Shown in pieces: positions 8,296 to 16,561 of a stretch of DNA of 64,000 nt. The translations under genes were made by a program, and so were the position numbers. The DNA is from Anaeroglomus sp964630775 (GTDB lineage: Bacteria > Planctomycetota > Phycisphaerae > Sedimentisphaerales > Anaerohalosphaeraceae). The notes beneath the pieces were generated by a model. It saw only the letters and a list, made by a program, of their open reading frames with translations, was not told the origin of the DNA and did no database searches. The DNA is taken from contig CAZVYY010000003.1 in assembly GCA_964630775.1 (NCBI GenBank), positions 124,001 to 188,000 of the forward strand, read 5' to 3'. Position 1 is the stretch's first letter; each line of letters begins with the position of its first letter.

Positions 8296-10608
8296 TTACC
8301 ACATCGCACGGTTGATGATTGCTTCGCCTTCCGCCTTGTAATCATTGGACAGGTTGATATAGTCCTGCTTCCTGGCCGGCATGTTTCGACTGAGGTTGTC
8401 GGCGGTCATAATCGCACATCGCAGGCGTTCAAGGTATCCGTTTTTCAGCCGATACGCGGCACGATTGGCCTCGAAGTCCGTCAGAAAATTAGTCAACTGT
8501 TCCAGAATCAGCTTGTGATTGCCGGTGGTCATGCCCGCGTTAATCAATTCAATCAGGGTTGCCGTGCAGGGCCGGATGCGAAAGGCTTCCACTGCAGACT
8601 GCTCCAGCCTGGCCGACAGATTGCTGTTGAAAACCGTCGGCAGCAGTTTGGTCAGCGTCATGTGACGCGACAGTTCGTTGGGGAATGCGGCAGTGCCGTT
8701 GATGATGCTGTTGATGAGCGTTTCGCCCTTTGCATCGCGGGTGTCCACCATCATCCACTGGCAGTTGTCGTAATAGGCCGTCTTCCAGTTGCCTGAGCGC
8801 GACAGGGCCTTCATGAAGTCGGAATTGCCCTGGCTCATCGGAACCAAAACGACCCAGACTTCATAGGGCTTGAGCATCTGGTTAATCCATTCGGCCATGG
8901 CCCGGTAGTCCGCGTCGGTCATGTATCTGCCTGCCAGATAGGCATTTTTGACCGCGGGGCATTCTGTGCCGCCATAGATGACCTGCCAGAGGGTATAGGT
9001 ATCGTGGTTATAGGCCGCCTGAGCCCGTCCGTCCATGAAGAGCTTCAGCGGGATTTCACCGGTAGCGGGGTCGGGTTTCTGGCCAAAGGCAATCGCTCCG
9101 CCTTCGGTCCAGTAGTTGAACATCCGCCCGGTCATCTGGTTGTCGTTGATGAACCGGCACACGTCGATGGGCTTGACATTGGAGGCGGTCATTCGCATGA
9201 AGACGGAATTATAAACGCTGTCTTCCGGCCACGGGGCCAGGTAGATTTTATAGAACGCGATGCCCCAGTATAAACCAAGGAACAGACAGACCGCACCGTA
9301 AAGGCCGAGGCTCAGATAGCGATACGTCCGGGGAACCGGCATCGGTTCGAGTGTGTTTGCGGGTCTGTATCGGACTGCGGTGGTGATGGTCTGATATGTC
9401 TGCTGGAGCAGGAGGGCGATGACCGGGCAGACGGCCGGGCCTGCAATGGCGATAAACCGGCGGGACTGGACCGCCATGTAGGTGGTCATCAGGGCAATCG
9501 CCACCAGGGGCAGGTCAATTTTGGGCCAGTGGGCGTACTGCTTCTCGATGTCGGCGGGCTTGATGCGTTTATCCGTCAGCAGATTGGGCCGGAGAAGATG
9601 GCCGATGAACCAGACGATGAAGATCACCAATAAAATGATGCACATCACGCCAAAGGCTTCTTCGTCACCGACGGGATTGGGGCCCTGGGTCTTGGTTTTC
9701 TCGTCAAGAAAACTGAATGCCGGCCGCCACTCGTTGACATTACGCCAGGATTCGGCGTGTTTGCTGACACTGATTTCGAAAGTGTGCGTCAGGTTGGTCA
9801 GGTGATACGGATTGAAAATCACCATCGCAATAAAGGACGCAATGGCCGCATAACCGATAGTCAGGGTCTGTTTGAACGGGATGGTGCGGAGGCGGGTTCT
9901 GCTCATCAGCGAGACCGCATGCAGCCCGCAGAAGGGCACCATCATCATATAGGCGTAGATGTAGCCGCCGTGGAAATTGGCCCAGACAACCACCAGCGGA
10001 ATCAGCAGCCAGATATAGCGGATATGGCGATACACCGCCAGTGCCAGCACCAGCAGATACAGCGGCACAAAGAAATTCGACCAGCAGGCCGGACGAATGT
10101 CGAAAAACGACCTGCCGATAATCATCGCAAAACAGGCCGCAATCCCGGCCAGCAGCGGATTGACTCCGATCACCCGCCCGAGGGCATAGACGACAAAGGC
10201 CGTCGCAATGAACAGGGCGAATTTCCAGACAATCAGCATATTGTAATTGGGATTATCTTCTGTCCCGAATAAATGCACCAGTTCATAGAAAGTCAGGTGG
10301 GTCAGCCAGTTCTGGTTAATCCAGCCGGTGGGGTGGATGGTGCGAATCAGGCCGTGCGTCCATGCAGGCCAGCCGTCCAGTTGCTCGTCGGTGGGGCCGG
10401 GCTTGTGCGAATTGAAGCTGAATGGCTCCACGACATCGACGCCGTGGTTGGCGTGGTGCCTGCCGCAGGCCAGGGCGACCCAGGTATCTCCCGCGGCCAC
10501 CATGTGCGTGGAGGCATAAAAGCCAAAGACGGTTATGCCTGCCCAGATAATCAGGCAGGCCGGCAATCCAAAACGGGCTGGGCCCGTTGATTGGTTTATT
10601 TCAGTCAT
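8296..10608 (-). CDS. Large polytopic membrane protein, GT-C-like
   Basis: 770-residue protein with about ten hydrophobic segments. The first (about 13-33) is followed by a large non-cytoplasmic loop with a GDTWVALACGR motif, a PFSFN segment and QNWLTHL. This arrangement recalls a widespread family of GT-C-like integral membrane proteins with a GDTWWHLxxG loop. Further helices lie between about 120 and 460. The last 270 residues are mostly soluble, mention no known catalytic site, and end in helical repeat-like sequence. It is cotranscribed with the GT2 gene that follows at a 3-base gap, so a role in glycosylating an envelope component is likely. The family link is from memory of the loop pattern and is not proven. 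Confidence 0.65.
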   Translation of the reverse strand: MTEINQSTGPARFGLPACLIIWAGITVFGFYASTHMVAAGDTWVALACGRHHANHGVDVVEPFSFNSHKPGPTDEQLDGWPAWTHGLIRTIHPTGWINQNWLTHLTFYELVHLFGTEDNPNYNMLIVWKFALFIATAFVVYALGRVIGVNPLLAGIAACFAMIIGRSFFDIRPACWSNFFVPLYLLVLALAVYRHIRYIWLLIPLVVVWANFHGGYIYAYMMMVPFCGLHAVSLMSRTRLRTIPFKQTLTIGYAAIASFIAMVIFNPYHLTNLTHTFEISVSKHAESWRNVNEWRPAFSFLDEKTKTQGPNPVGDEEAFGVMCIILLVIFIVWFIGHLLRPNLLTDKRIKPADIEKQYAHWPKIDLPLVAIALMTTYMAVQSRRFIAIAGPAVCPVIALLLQQTYQTITTAVRYRPANTLEPMPVPRTYRYLSLGLYGAVCLFLGLYWGIAFYKIYLAPWPEDSVYNSVFMRMTASNVKPIDVCRFINDNQMTGRMFNYWTEGGAIAFGQKPDPATGEIPLKLFMDGRAQAAYNHDTYTLWQVIYGGTECPAVKNAYLAGRYMTDADYRAMAEWINQMLKPYEVWVVLVPMSQGNSDFMKALSRSGNWKTAYYDNCQWMMVDTRDAKGETLINSIINGTAAFPNELSRHMTLTKLLPTVFNSNLSARLEQSAVEAFRIRPCTATLIELINAGMTTGNHKLILEQLTNFLTDFEANRAAYRLKNGYLERLRCAIMTADNLSRNMPARKQDYINLSNDYKAEGEAIINRAMW

Positions 10609-11132
10609 TCTATACCACCATTTTCGAATGCATCGATTTCGGACAGAGAAAAACAGGGATATTGTTACCTACTTTAGCCATAACGTCAAGGAAAATGAAC
10701 CACATAGGAACAGAATCCGAAAACAGGAGAATTCAGGATATGGTTTGTTGCACCTTTTTCACGAGTTATACAAACATTTCCATACCCCCCCCCAGAGAGA
10801 ATTTCAGGTACTGACTGCACGGTATGGATTATTATTATAATAATTCATATAGTACCCTAATAAAGGGGGCTCACTGTGATATTTGCTTAAAAACGCAAAC
10901 TGTGCAGTGAGTCCCCTCTTTTCCCCCTGCCCCTGATAGGTATTCTTTGCCAAAAGTCGTTCCGTTTTCACAATAAAGTCAGGCTGGAGTGCAACAGGCA
11001 CAGGGTGACGCACCATGGCCAAGCAGAGCTTGACTGTGGTGTCACCCAGGGAGGCAATAAGTGTGGCAGTCTGAGGCAGTCAGGCTGTGGGCGAGGTCGC
11101 TGTGCTGACAATAAACATGGATGCGTATGAAC
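10609..11132. other. Long non-coding stretch with C9 tract and imperfect stem-loop
   Basis: No supported gene. It should contain the promoter of the minus-strand membrane-protein operon near its left end. It holds a run of nine C (10785-10793), flanked by CCATAC and GTATGG, an AT-rich patch (10828-10864), and a 22-base imperfect inverted repeat (10865-10916). A 72-codon minus-strand frame at 10804-11022 crosses it, but shows no domain and no ribosome site. Confidence 0.5.
10865..10916. repeat. Imperfect inverted repeat, 22 bases per arm
   Basis: Arms 10865-10886 (starting GGGGGCTCACTG) and 10895-10916 (ending CAGTGAGTCCCC) match at about 16 of 22 positions around an 8-base loop. A TCTTTTCCCCC follows on the plus strand. 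No gene ends nearby, so a terminator role is doubtful. It may be a remnant of a small mobile element or a non-coding RNA. Confidence 0.45.
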
Positions 11133-11161
11133 TGGACAAAACCGATGCCCTGTTATATAAT
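11133..11161 (+). promoter_or_regulatory. Sigma-70-type promoter of pyk
   Basis: TGGACA (11133-11138) and a perfect TATAAT (11156-11161) are separated by 17 bases. Transcription would begin near 11168, giving a leader of about 95 bases before the ATG at 11263. Confidence 0.65.
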
Positions 11162-11262
11162 TTGGACCAGCCATCGGGACAAGATGATAGCTGGATTAAA
11201 CAGGACGGACTATGTCGCACATGGTGTGTGTCGGGCCGGACCAGAGGAAAAAGGGGACACAG

Positions 11263-12684
11263 ATGATTCTGACAAAAACGGGAGTCGTGGCAACGATCGG
11301 ACCGGCCTGCAGCAGCGAGGCGGTGCTGCTGGAGATGATTCAATCCGGCGTGACAACATTCCGCATGAATTTTTCACACGGCACCTTCGAGGAGCATCAG
11401 CAGCGGCTGAATATGATTAACCAGATTCGCAGGCAGTTGACTTACGAAATCTGTGTGCTGGGCGATTTATGCGGCCCCAAGCTGCGTATCGGCAAGATTC
11501 AGCCGGAAGGACAGGTTCTCCAGCCCGGCGAGGAGGTGGTCATCTGTTCGGATTGTCCGGTGGGGGATTTGCATCGGTTTGGGACGAATTATCCGGCCTT
11601 TGTGCAGGATGTCCTGCCCGGCCAGCGGGTGATGATTGATGATGGTCAGCTTGTGCTGACGGCAACCGAAAAGACCGCCACCGAGGTGCACTGCAAGGTG
11701 CTTGTCGGTGGGGCGGTATTGAGCAATAAAGGCATTAACCTGCCCGATTCAAAATTAAGTATTCCCGCCATTACTGAAAAGGACTGGCGCTGGGTGGACT
11801 GGGCGATTCACAATAATCTGGATTATCTGGCGCTGAGCTTTGTGCAGACGGCAGCCGAGATACACCATCTCAAGGAATACCTGGCCAGTCGGGATTCGTG
11901 GATACGGGTGATTGCCAAAATTGAAAAGCCGCAGGCCCTGGAGAATCTGGAGTCGATTCTGGAGGCGGCGGATGCGGCGATGGTTGCCCGCGGCGACCTG
12001 GGCGTGGAGATGGATATTGCCGAGGTGCCGCTGGCCCAGAAGCGCATCGCCCGAATGTGCCGCAAGCTGGGCAAGCCTGTAATTGTAGCTACTCAGGTGG
12101 TGCAGTCGATGATTCAGAATGCCTCGCCGACGCGGGCCGAGGCCAGCGATGTCGCCAATGCGGTGATGGATTTTACCGATGCCATTATGCTGTCCGGCGA
12201 GTCGGCGGTGGGCAAGTATCCGGTGGAGTCGGTTAAAGCCGTGGCGCATATCTGCCATCGCATTGAGGCCTGGCAGGATCAGCAGAACATTGAACGTCCG
12301 ATGATTGAGACCGAACCCGGGCTGGGCGAGCTTGCGGCAGTGGCACGTGCGGTTGCTCAGATGCTGGATCATGTCAAGGCGAAACTGGCGGTCGTCTGGA
12401 CCCAGGCCGGGCACAGTGTGCGTCTGTTAAGCAAGGCCCGGATGGATGTGCCGATTCTGACGGTCTGCCCGGATGCGCTGATTGCCCGGCAGATGAGTCT
12501 GCATTACGGCGTGGTCAGCATTTGTCAGGCCCGGCCTCGCAATTTTGATGATTTTATTGCGACAACCACCGGCGTCATTATGAAAAACGGCTGGGCCGCT
12601 CATGGGGACCGCTTGCTGTTCGTTCTGCCGCAGGACATTCTGAATATCCAGACGCCGCTGGCGCTGGTGCTCAGAACGCTGTAG
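11263..12684 (+). CDS. pyk: Pyruvate kinase
   Basis: Last step of glycolysis: phosphoenolpyruvate plus ADP to pyruvate plus ATP. The sequence begins with KTGVVATIGPA as in the family, then FRMNFSHG, the DLCGPKLRIG phosphate-binding strand, the active-site IAKIEKPQALEN (catalytic Lys), and MVARGDLGVE. The usual ATQMLESM appears as ATQVVQSM, a small variation. About 473 residues, including the C-terminal regulatory domain. An in-frame ATG at 11212 has its own AGGA site and would add 17 residues. 11263 is chosen because it fits the family N-terminus and has AGGGG upstream. Convergent with the secreted protease gene, with only 5 bases between the stops. Confidence 0.94.
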   Translation: MILTKTGVVATIGPACSSEAVLLEMIQSGVTTFRMNFSHGTFEEHQQRLNMINQIRRQLTYEICVLGDLCGPKLRIGKIQPEGQVLQPGEEVVICSDCPVGDLHRFGTNYPAFVQDVLPGQRVMIDDGQLVLTATEKTATEVHCKVLVGGAVLSNKGINLPDSKLSIPAITEKDWRWVDWAIHNNLDYLALSFVQTAAEIHHLKEYLASRDSWIRVIAKIEKPQALENLESILEAADAAMVARGDLGVEMDIAEVPLAQKRIARMCRKLGKPVIVATQVVQSMIQNASPTRAEASDVANAVMDFTDAIMLSGESAVGKYPVESVKAVAHICHRIEAWQDQQNIERPMIETEPGLGELAAVARAVAQMLDHVKAKLAVVWTQAGHSVRLLSKARMDVPILTVCPDALIARQMSLHYGVVSICQARPRNFDDFIATTTGVIMKNGWAAHGDRLLFVLPQDILNIQTPLALVLRTL

Positions 12685-12689
12685 GCGTT

Positions 12690-14285
12690 TTACAGGGAAC
12701 CGGTCAGCCAGTTGTCGGCCAGTTGGCTTAAATCCTGAACATCGACGATATTATCCGGCTGGCCTGCGGGAGCAATATCGGCATTGGCATTCCAGTTGGC
12801 GGACTGACTGGTGGTCATCCATACGCTGCTGTAGGCGCCCAGGTCCTGCATATCCACTTTTCCATCCCCGGACGGGGCAGGGGCAATATCCCCGGCCAGC
12901 GGAGTGGTAATCCGTTCGAATTCAAGCACAGGGTCATCCTGGAGGAACATGCCGCCGCCGCGAATCACAATATTGTACTGGGTAAACAGGTTCATGCCGA
13001 TGATGCCGTCCAGCTTGCCGCCTTCGGGGCTGGAGATATCCAGCAGAACTACCGGGACGTTGGTGTATTCAAGCCATTCGCCGATAGCGGGCATTTTCAG
13101 AGAATCCAGGTAAAATCCCGGCGCCATGATGGATTCGCCGGTGACGCCTTCGATTTCGACTTCAAAATCCGGGTTGGCGGGATTGAGTTTCAGCCGTGCG
13201 GCGATACGGGAACTGATGACGGAAATCTGAGCGCCGGTGTCCAGCATGAAGCGGGTTTTATCGACCGCGGTATTGCTTCCTTCGGCCAGGTCCACGCTGT
13301 GAACAAAAAACAGGCTCTGTGTGCCGGTACCGATGATGACCGAGGGCGTGGTGGGATTAAACGACATTTCTGTGCCGCCCCAGGGATCTACCAGCATTCC
13401 CATGATACCCTCCAGGTCATAGGAAATATACTGTACATACGCCGCACCCAGAGGCCGTAATTCGAGAGGCAGCTTGTTGGGATAGGATGGAATGGCCGGG
13501 TCATCCTGCGAATAGATACGCACTTCCGGGGCGGTATAGGTGGTGCCGTTCCGGGTAATTGTTACGGTATTGCCGGGTTTGATTGAGGTCGTGTAGTACA
13601 CGCTCAGCGGAGTTCCGATGGCGGTAATCAGGTCGGGCATCGAGCCGGGATTGCTGCCCATCAGCACCGAGACATTGCTTTGGCCGACAAAATGAGCGGT
13701 GGAGCGAAGCACGGGGCTGGGATCGCCTGGAGTGTTGGGTTCAAGCACCCACAACCCCTGGGCAAACAACCCCAAAGGCTGGCTGACCCAGGCATCCACC
13801 TCGCCGGTGACGCCGCTGACGACGGAAACGTTATTGGTCTTATAGGTGCTGTTGAATAACTTGAGCATCTGGGCGTTTTGATACCCCAGCACGTGAGCGC
13901 TGGCACCGGTATCGAAAATCCCGATGGCATACTGGGTTTGGTATGCCGAGTTGGTCAGTGTGCCCCGTATCGACGGCTCCACAACGGCATCCAGTACCAG
14001 CTCTTCCTCGCGTTTGTTGGTGGTCAGAAGGGTGATCCACGGGACAAACCCATCCACAGGAGGAGAATCAATTAAATAGCTTGACGCCGGCGGAGCAGCG
14101 GTCGTTGTCGGCTCGGTTGCGGTCTGGGCAGCCGGGGCGGCAGTCGGCTGGTTGAAATAGCGGATTTCTTTGATTTTACCGCCGCCCGAAATGCGCCAAT
14201 CGACCTGGTCCGCATAGAGGCTGACGGACAAGACCAGTCCGATGAATAAATACGATGCGGTTTGACCTGTACTCTTCGTTTTCAT
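12690..14285 (-). CDS. Secreted retropepsin-like aspartyl protease with two DTG sites and a dockerin-like tail
   Basis: 531 residues. Residues 1-25 form a signal peptide ending at LYA-D. A low-complexity T/A/P linker lies at 47-68. Two aspartyl-protease half sites follow: GIFDTGASAHVLG (DTG 125-127) and FMLDTGAQISVIS (DTG 349-351). The second is followed by DGIIGMNLF (426-434), the strand that pairs with the active site in retropepsins. This suggests a single-chain pseudo-dimer like pepsin, but with retropepsin-type (DTGA) motifs. Residues 466-528 hold two DxDGKVDMQDL-like calcium loops and end in a DNWL helix, as in dockerin-like tails of planctomycetes. Probably acts outside the cell or on the surface. 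The ribosome site GAGGTG precedes the ATG. Substrate unknown. Confidence 0.75.
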   Translation of the reverse strand: MKTKSTGQTASYLFIGLVLSVSLYADQVDWRISGGGKIKEIRYFNQPTAAPAAQTATEPTTTAAPPASSYLIDSPPVDGFVPWITLLTTNKREEELVLDAVVEPSIRGTLTNSAYQTQYAIGIFDTGASAHVLGYQNAQMLKLFNSTYKTNNVSVVSGVTGEVDAWVSQPLGLFAQGLWVLEPNTPGDPSPVLRSTAHFVGQSNVSVLMGSNPGSMPDLITAIGTPLSVYYTTSIKPGNTVTITRNGTTYTAPEVRIYSQDDPAIPSYPNKLPLELRPLGAAYVQYISYDLEGIMGMLVDPWGGTEMSFNPTTPSVIIGTGTQSLFFVHSVDLAEGSNTAVDKTRFMLDTGAQISVISSRIAARLKLNPANPDFEVEIEGVTGESIMAPGFYLDSLKMPAIGEWLEYTNVPVVLLDISSPEGGKLDGIIGMNLFTQYNIVIRGGGMFLQDDPVLEFERITTPLAGDIAPAPSGDGKVDMQDLGAYSSVWMTTSQSANWNANADIAPAGQPDNIVDVQDLSQLADNWLTGSL

Positions 14286-14662
14286 ACTTTCACCTCAATT
14301 TCAGGCATCTCTGACTTTGACAGTCTGTTTGTGTACACTTCGGATTATCGCCCGAATACGAGCGAGACTTAATTTCATAAGCTCTTTGGGGTCAATGATT
14401 TGGTGTTTTAATCCAGGTGCGGTCTCAATCTCCCCCGCGACTCTGTAATTTACTATAGCGATTTGGCGGGTCAAAAGCAACTAAATCCGGCCCACAATAA
14501 CATCAAATTGCAGAGTGGTTATGTCTGCAAAAAGGGCGATATGATAAAACTTTTTTATCTGGCGGTAAATCGACGGTGCCATCCGGACGATATACCGGTC
14601 ATAACGATGGCTTTCTTTATTGAATGCGGCATCGGAAGGAATGTCTTTGTGGAGTGTAACGT
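14286..14662. other. Divergent intergenic region between the aspartyl protease and the STAS gene
   Basis: 377 bases without a supported gene. It must carry both promoters. A TATAGT-like element on the plus strand (14453-14458) and several AT-rich patches are visible, but no pair of boxes stands out. A 76-codon plus frame (14463-14693) overlaps the STAS start and has no recognisable sequence. Confidence 0.4.
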
Positions 14663-15001
14663 ATGGGAATTCAAAATTGGTCTGAAAATGTGATTCTGGT
14701 CAACCTGGCCGAAGAGCCTTACCTCGGCGAAGAATTACAGACAGTCATTGGGATGGTCTCGGAAACCGTTGGCAACAACGTGGTCATTGATTTTGCCGGG
14801 GTGAGCCTGGTGACGTCATCGAGCCTGGCCAAACTGCTGAAACTTCGCAAGGTGCTCTATGAAAACGGCCGTCAGCTTGTGTTATGCGGGATGAAGCCGC
14901 AGACCAAGGGTATCTTCCGGCTGACGGGGCTGGATTCCGTATTCAAATTTGTAGATGACCAGTTTCTGGCTCTGGCAGGTCTTCAGATGAGTTCCACATA
15001 A
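14663..15001 (+). CDS. STAS-domain protein (anti-sigma factor antagonist-like)
   Basis: 112-residue single-domain protein of the SpoIIAA/RsbV type. It has the alternating strand-helix pattern, with NVVIDFAGVSLVTSSSLAKLLKL in the position of the phospho-switch loop (serines near 50-53), followed by GRQLVLCGM and FRLTGLDSVFKF. Such proteins bind or release anti-sigma kinases depending on phosphorylation of this Ser. No kinase or phosphatase partner is adjacent, although a Ser/Thr kinase occurs at 30-31.7 kb. The GGAG site is 10 bases before the ATG. rnc follows 175 bases downstream. Confidence 0.82.
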   Translation: MGIQNWSENVILVNLAEEPYLGEELQTVIGMVSETVGNNVVIDFAGVSLVTSSSLAKLLKLRKVLYENGRQLVLCGMKPQTKGIFRLTGLDSVFKFVDDQFLALAGLQMSST

Positions 15002-15176
15002 GACCGGCCGGTTATACTGAAATGGGATGAAAGCCGACTTGAATCTTATGAATTGACATCCCGGCCGGACGGCTTATAATTATATATCTGTCAAGTTGGT
15101 TTCAGGCATATTACGAAAACCGCTTCGGAAGCGGTCTTCGCAATCTGCCTGCATGGTTTTATAAGGAAACATAATC

Positions 15177-15881
15177 ATGCGGTCGGAAGATATCGCACAG
15201 GTAGAAGCGGCACTCGGGTATCATTTTGAGCATCAGGAATTATTGAAGGAGGCTTTGACGCATTCCTCGCAGGCGGATGATCGCCGCAACAGCAATGAAC
15301 GTATGGAGTTTCTGGGGGATTCGGTCTTGTCGCTGGTGATTTGTCAGTTCCTGTATGAAACCTTTCCATCGTATCTGGAAGGGGAAATGACCCGGCTTAA
15401 AAGCACGGTCGTATCCCGCAAAAGCTGTTCGGAAGTGGTCGCCCGACTGAACCTGATTGATTATTTTCGCGTCGGCAAAGGCACCGATAACAGTCGGGCC
15501 ATGACCGGTTCGATTGCCGCCGGGATGCTGGAGGCGCTGATCGCGGCGATTTATCTGGACGGGGGGCTGGAGGCCGCCAGGCAGTTTGTGCTGTCGGTTT
15601 TTGAGCCGGTCATTATGCAGGCCGATGCCAACGAACATCAGGATAATTTCAAGTCCCTGCTGCAGCAGTACTGTCAGAAACATTACAACACCACGCCGTC
15701 GTATGAATTGCTGGATGAAAAAGGGCCGGATCACAATAAATGCTTCGAAATCGCCGCAGTGATTCATCATCGGCGTTATCCGAGTGCCTGGTCGATTACC
15801 AAAAAAGATGCTGAACAGCGTGCCGCCCGCAATGCCCTGGTGGAGTTGCGGCTGCTGGAGCCTTTACCGGAAGAAGACTAG
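15177..15881 (+). CDS. rnc: Ribonuclease III
   Basis: Double-strand-specific endoribonuclease for rRNA and mRNA processing. The signature NERMEFLGDSVL (39-50) carries the catalytic acidic residues, and the second metal site is in EALIAAIYLDGG. The C-terminal double-stranded RNA-binding domain (about 160-228) contains NFKSLLQQYCQ and the KKDAEQRAARNAL helix. 234 residues, full length. The AAGGAAAC ribosome site is about 5 bases before the ATG. Convergent with the small membrane protein at 15892. Confidence 0.96.
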   Translation: MRSEDIAQVEAALGYHFEHQELLKEALTHSSQADDRRNSNERMEFLGDSVLSLVICQFLYETFPSYLEGEMTRLKSTVVSRKSCSEVVARLNLIDYFRVGKGTDNSRAMTGSIAAGMLEALIAAIYLDGGLEAARQFVLSVFEPVIMQADANEHQDNFKSLLQQYCQKHYNTTPSYELLDEKGPDHNKCFEIAAVIHHRRYPSAWSITKKDAEQRAARNALVELRLLEPLPEED

Positions 15882-15891
15882 TCTGCCTGAC

Positions 15892-16140
15892 TTAGCTGGT
15901 CATCAGCCAGACCACCAGATTGAGCACCACAATCGCCAGAATCATAAATCCGCTCAATACCCCAAACAGGATTATCGTTTCCCGTACCATGGTTTTCCAG
16001 AAGAAAGCTCGCAGCTTGGTGGTCTTGTAAACAACCGCAATGGCCAGCAGCAGGGGAAACATCAGCACCATCGACAGGGCCGTGGTGCCCACCGGTTCGG
16101 GAGTGGTAAACGATGCGAGGATAGCATTCCACTCAGGCAT
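15892..16140 (-). CDS. Small two-helix membrane protein
   Basis: 82 residues with two hydrophobic segments (about 20-37 and 55-78). No family recognised. The start at 16140 is set by a perfect AGGAGG six bases before ATG-CCT. The in-frame starts upstream would lie within that site. The start overlaps the end of the preceding membrane protein gene (stop at 16133) by 8 bases, so translation is coupled. Part of the three-gene operon with the PpiD-like chaperone. The function is probably in envelope biogenesis, by context only. Confidence 0.65.
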   Translation of the reverse strand: MPEWNAILASFTTPEPVGTTALSMVLMFPLLLAIAVVYKTTKLRAFFWKTMVRETIILFGVLSGFMILAIVVLNLVVWLMTS

Positions 16141-16549
16141 TTTCATCCTCCTGGCCAATTAATTCGCCGCGACCGCTATAGGCCATGTACATCGCGCTGA
16201 TGATACTCAGCAGATTCAACAGGCCGGCTACTGCGGTATAAATCTGGCCAAGGTCGCAGGGTCTGCCGCGGCTTATATAAGTGCCGCTGCGGGTCATCCC
16301 ATCCAGAATCCGCACCGCGGGCGTGGCGATCATCTGGCCCAGGTACCAGGCCCAGCCGCCGACCGAATCGATGACGCCAATCGAACCAATGTACAAGCCC
16401 AGGCAGAAGGTCAGGGTTATCGTCACAAAGATAACGATGCCGCGCTTGGGCTGCTGAATCAGAAAGTGGCCGCCGCCGGGGATAATCCACCCGGCCAGTC
16501 CCACGACCGCCAGCCACAGCAGGAAATCAGCTTTGGTTCGATAGGCCAT
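16133..16549 (-). CDS. Membrane protein with four predicted helices
   Basis: 138 residues. Hydrophobic segments lie at about 8-25, 37-57, 63-80 and 105-125. A GWIIPGGGHFLIQQPKRG segment resembles the glycine-proline-rich first helix and basic loop of TM2/DUF-type small membrane proteins, where PGxGHxY precedes a basic turn. AAGGA is six bases upstream of the ATG. It sits 12 bases after the PpiD-like gene and overlaps the next small membrane gene, forming a tight operon. Function unknown. Confidence 0.65.
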   Translation of the reverse strand: MAYRTKADFLLWLAVVGLAGWIIPGGGHFLIQQPKRGIVIFVTITLTFCLGLYIGSIGVIDSVGGWAWYLGQMIATPAVRILDGMTRSGTYISRGRPCDLGQIYTAVAGLLNLLSIISAMYMAYSGRGELIGQEDENA

Positions 16550-16561
16550 GATGAATCCTTA

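Noticed and set aside
7564..8796. 410-codon plus-strand frame opposite the GT2 and membrane protein genes
   Set aside because: Antisense to two genes with clear protein features. Composition matches an antisense shadow, with no ribosome site.
10804..11022. 72-codon minus-strand frame in the gap before pyk
   Set aside because: No recognisable sequence, no ribosome site, crosses the inverted repeat and an AT-rich run (ends in Asn repeats). Upstream frame shows stops, so a degraded gene cannot be shown.
11212..11262. Longer pyruvate kinase start at 11212
   Set aside because: It has AGGA upstream and is in frame, but adds 17 residues before the family N-terminus. Kept as an alternative only.
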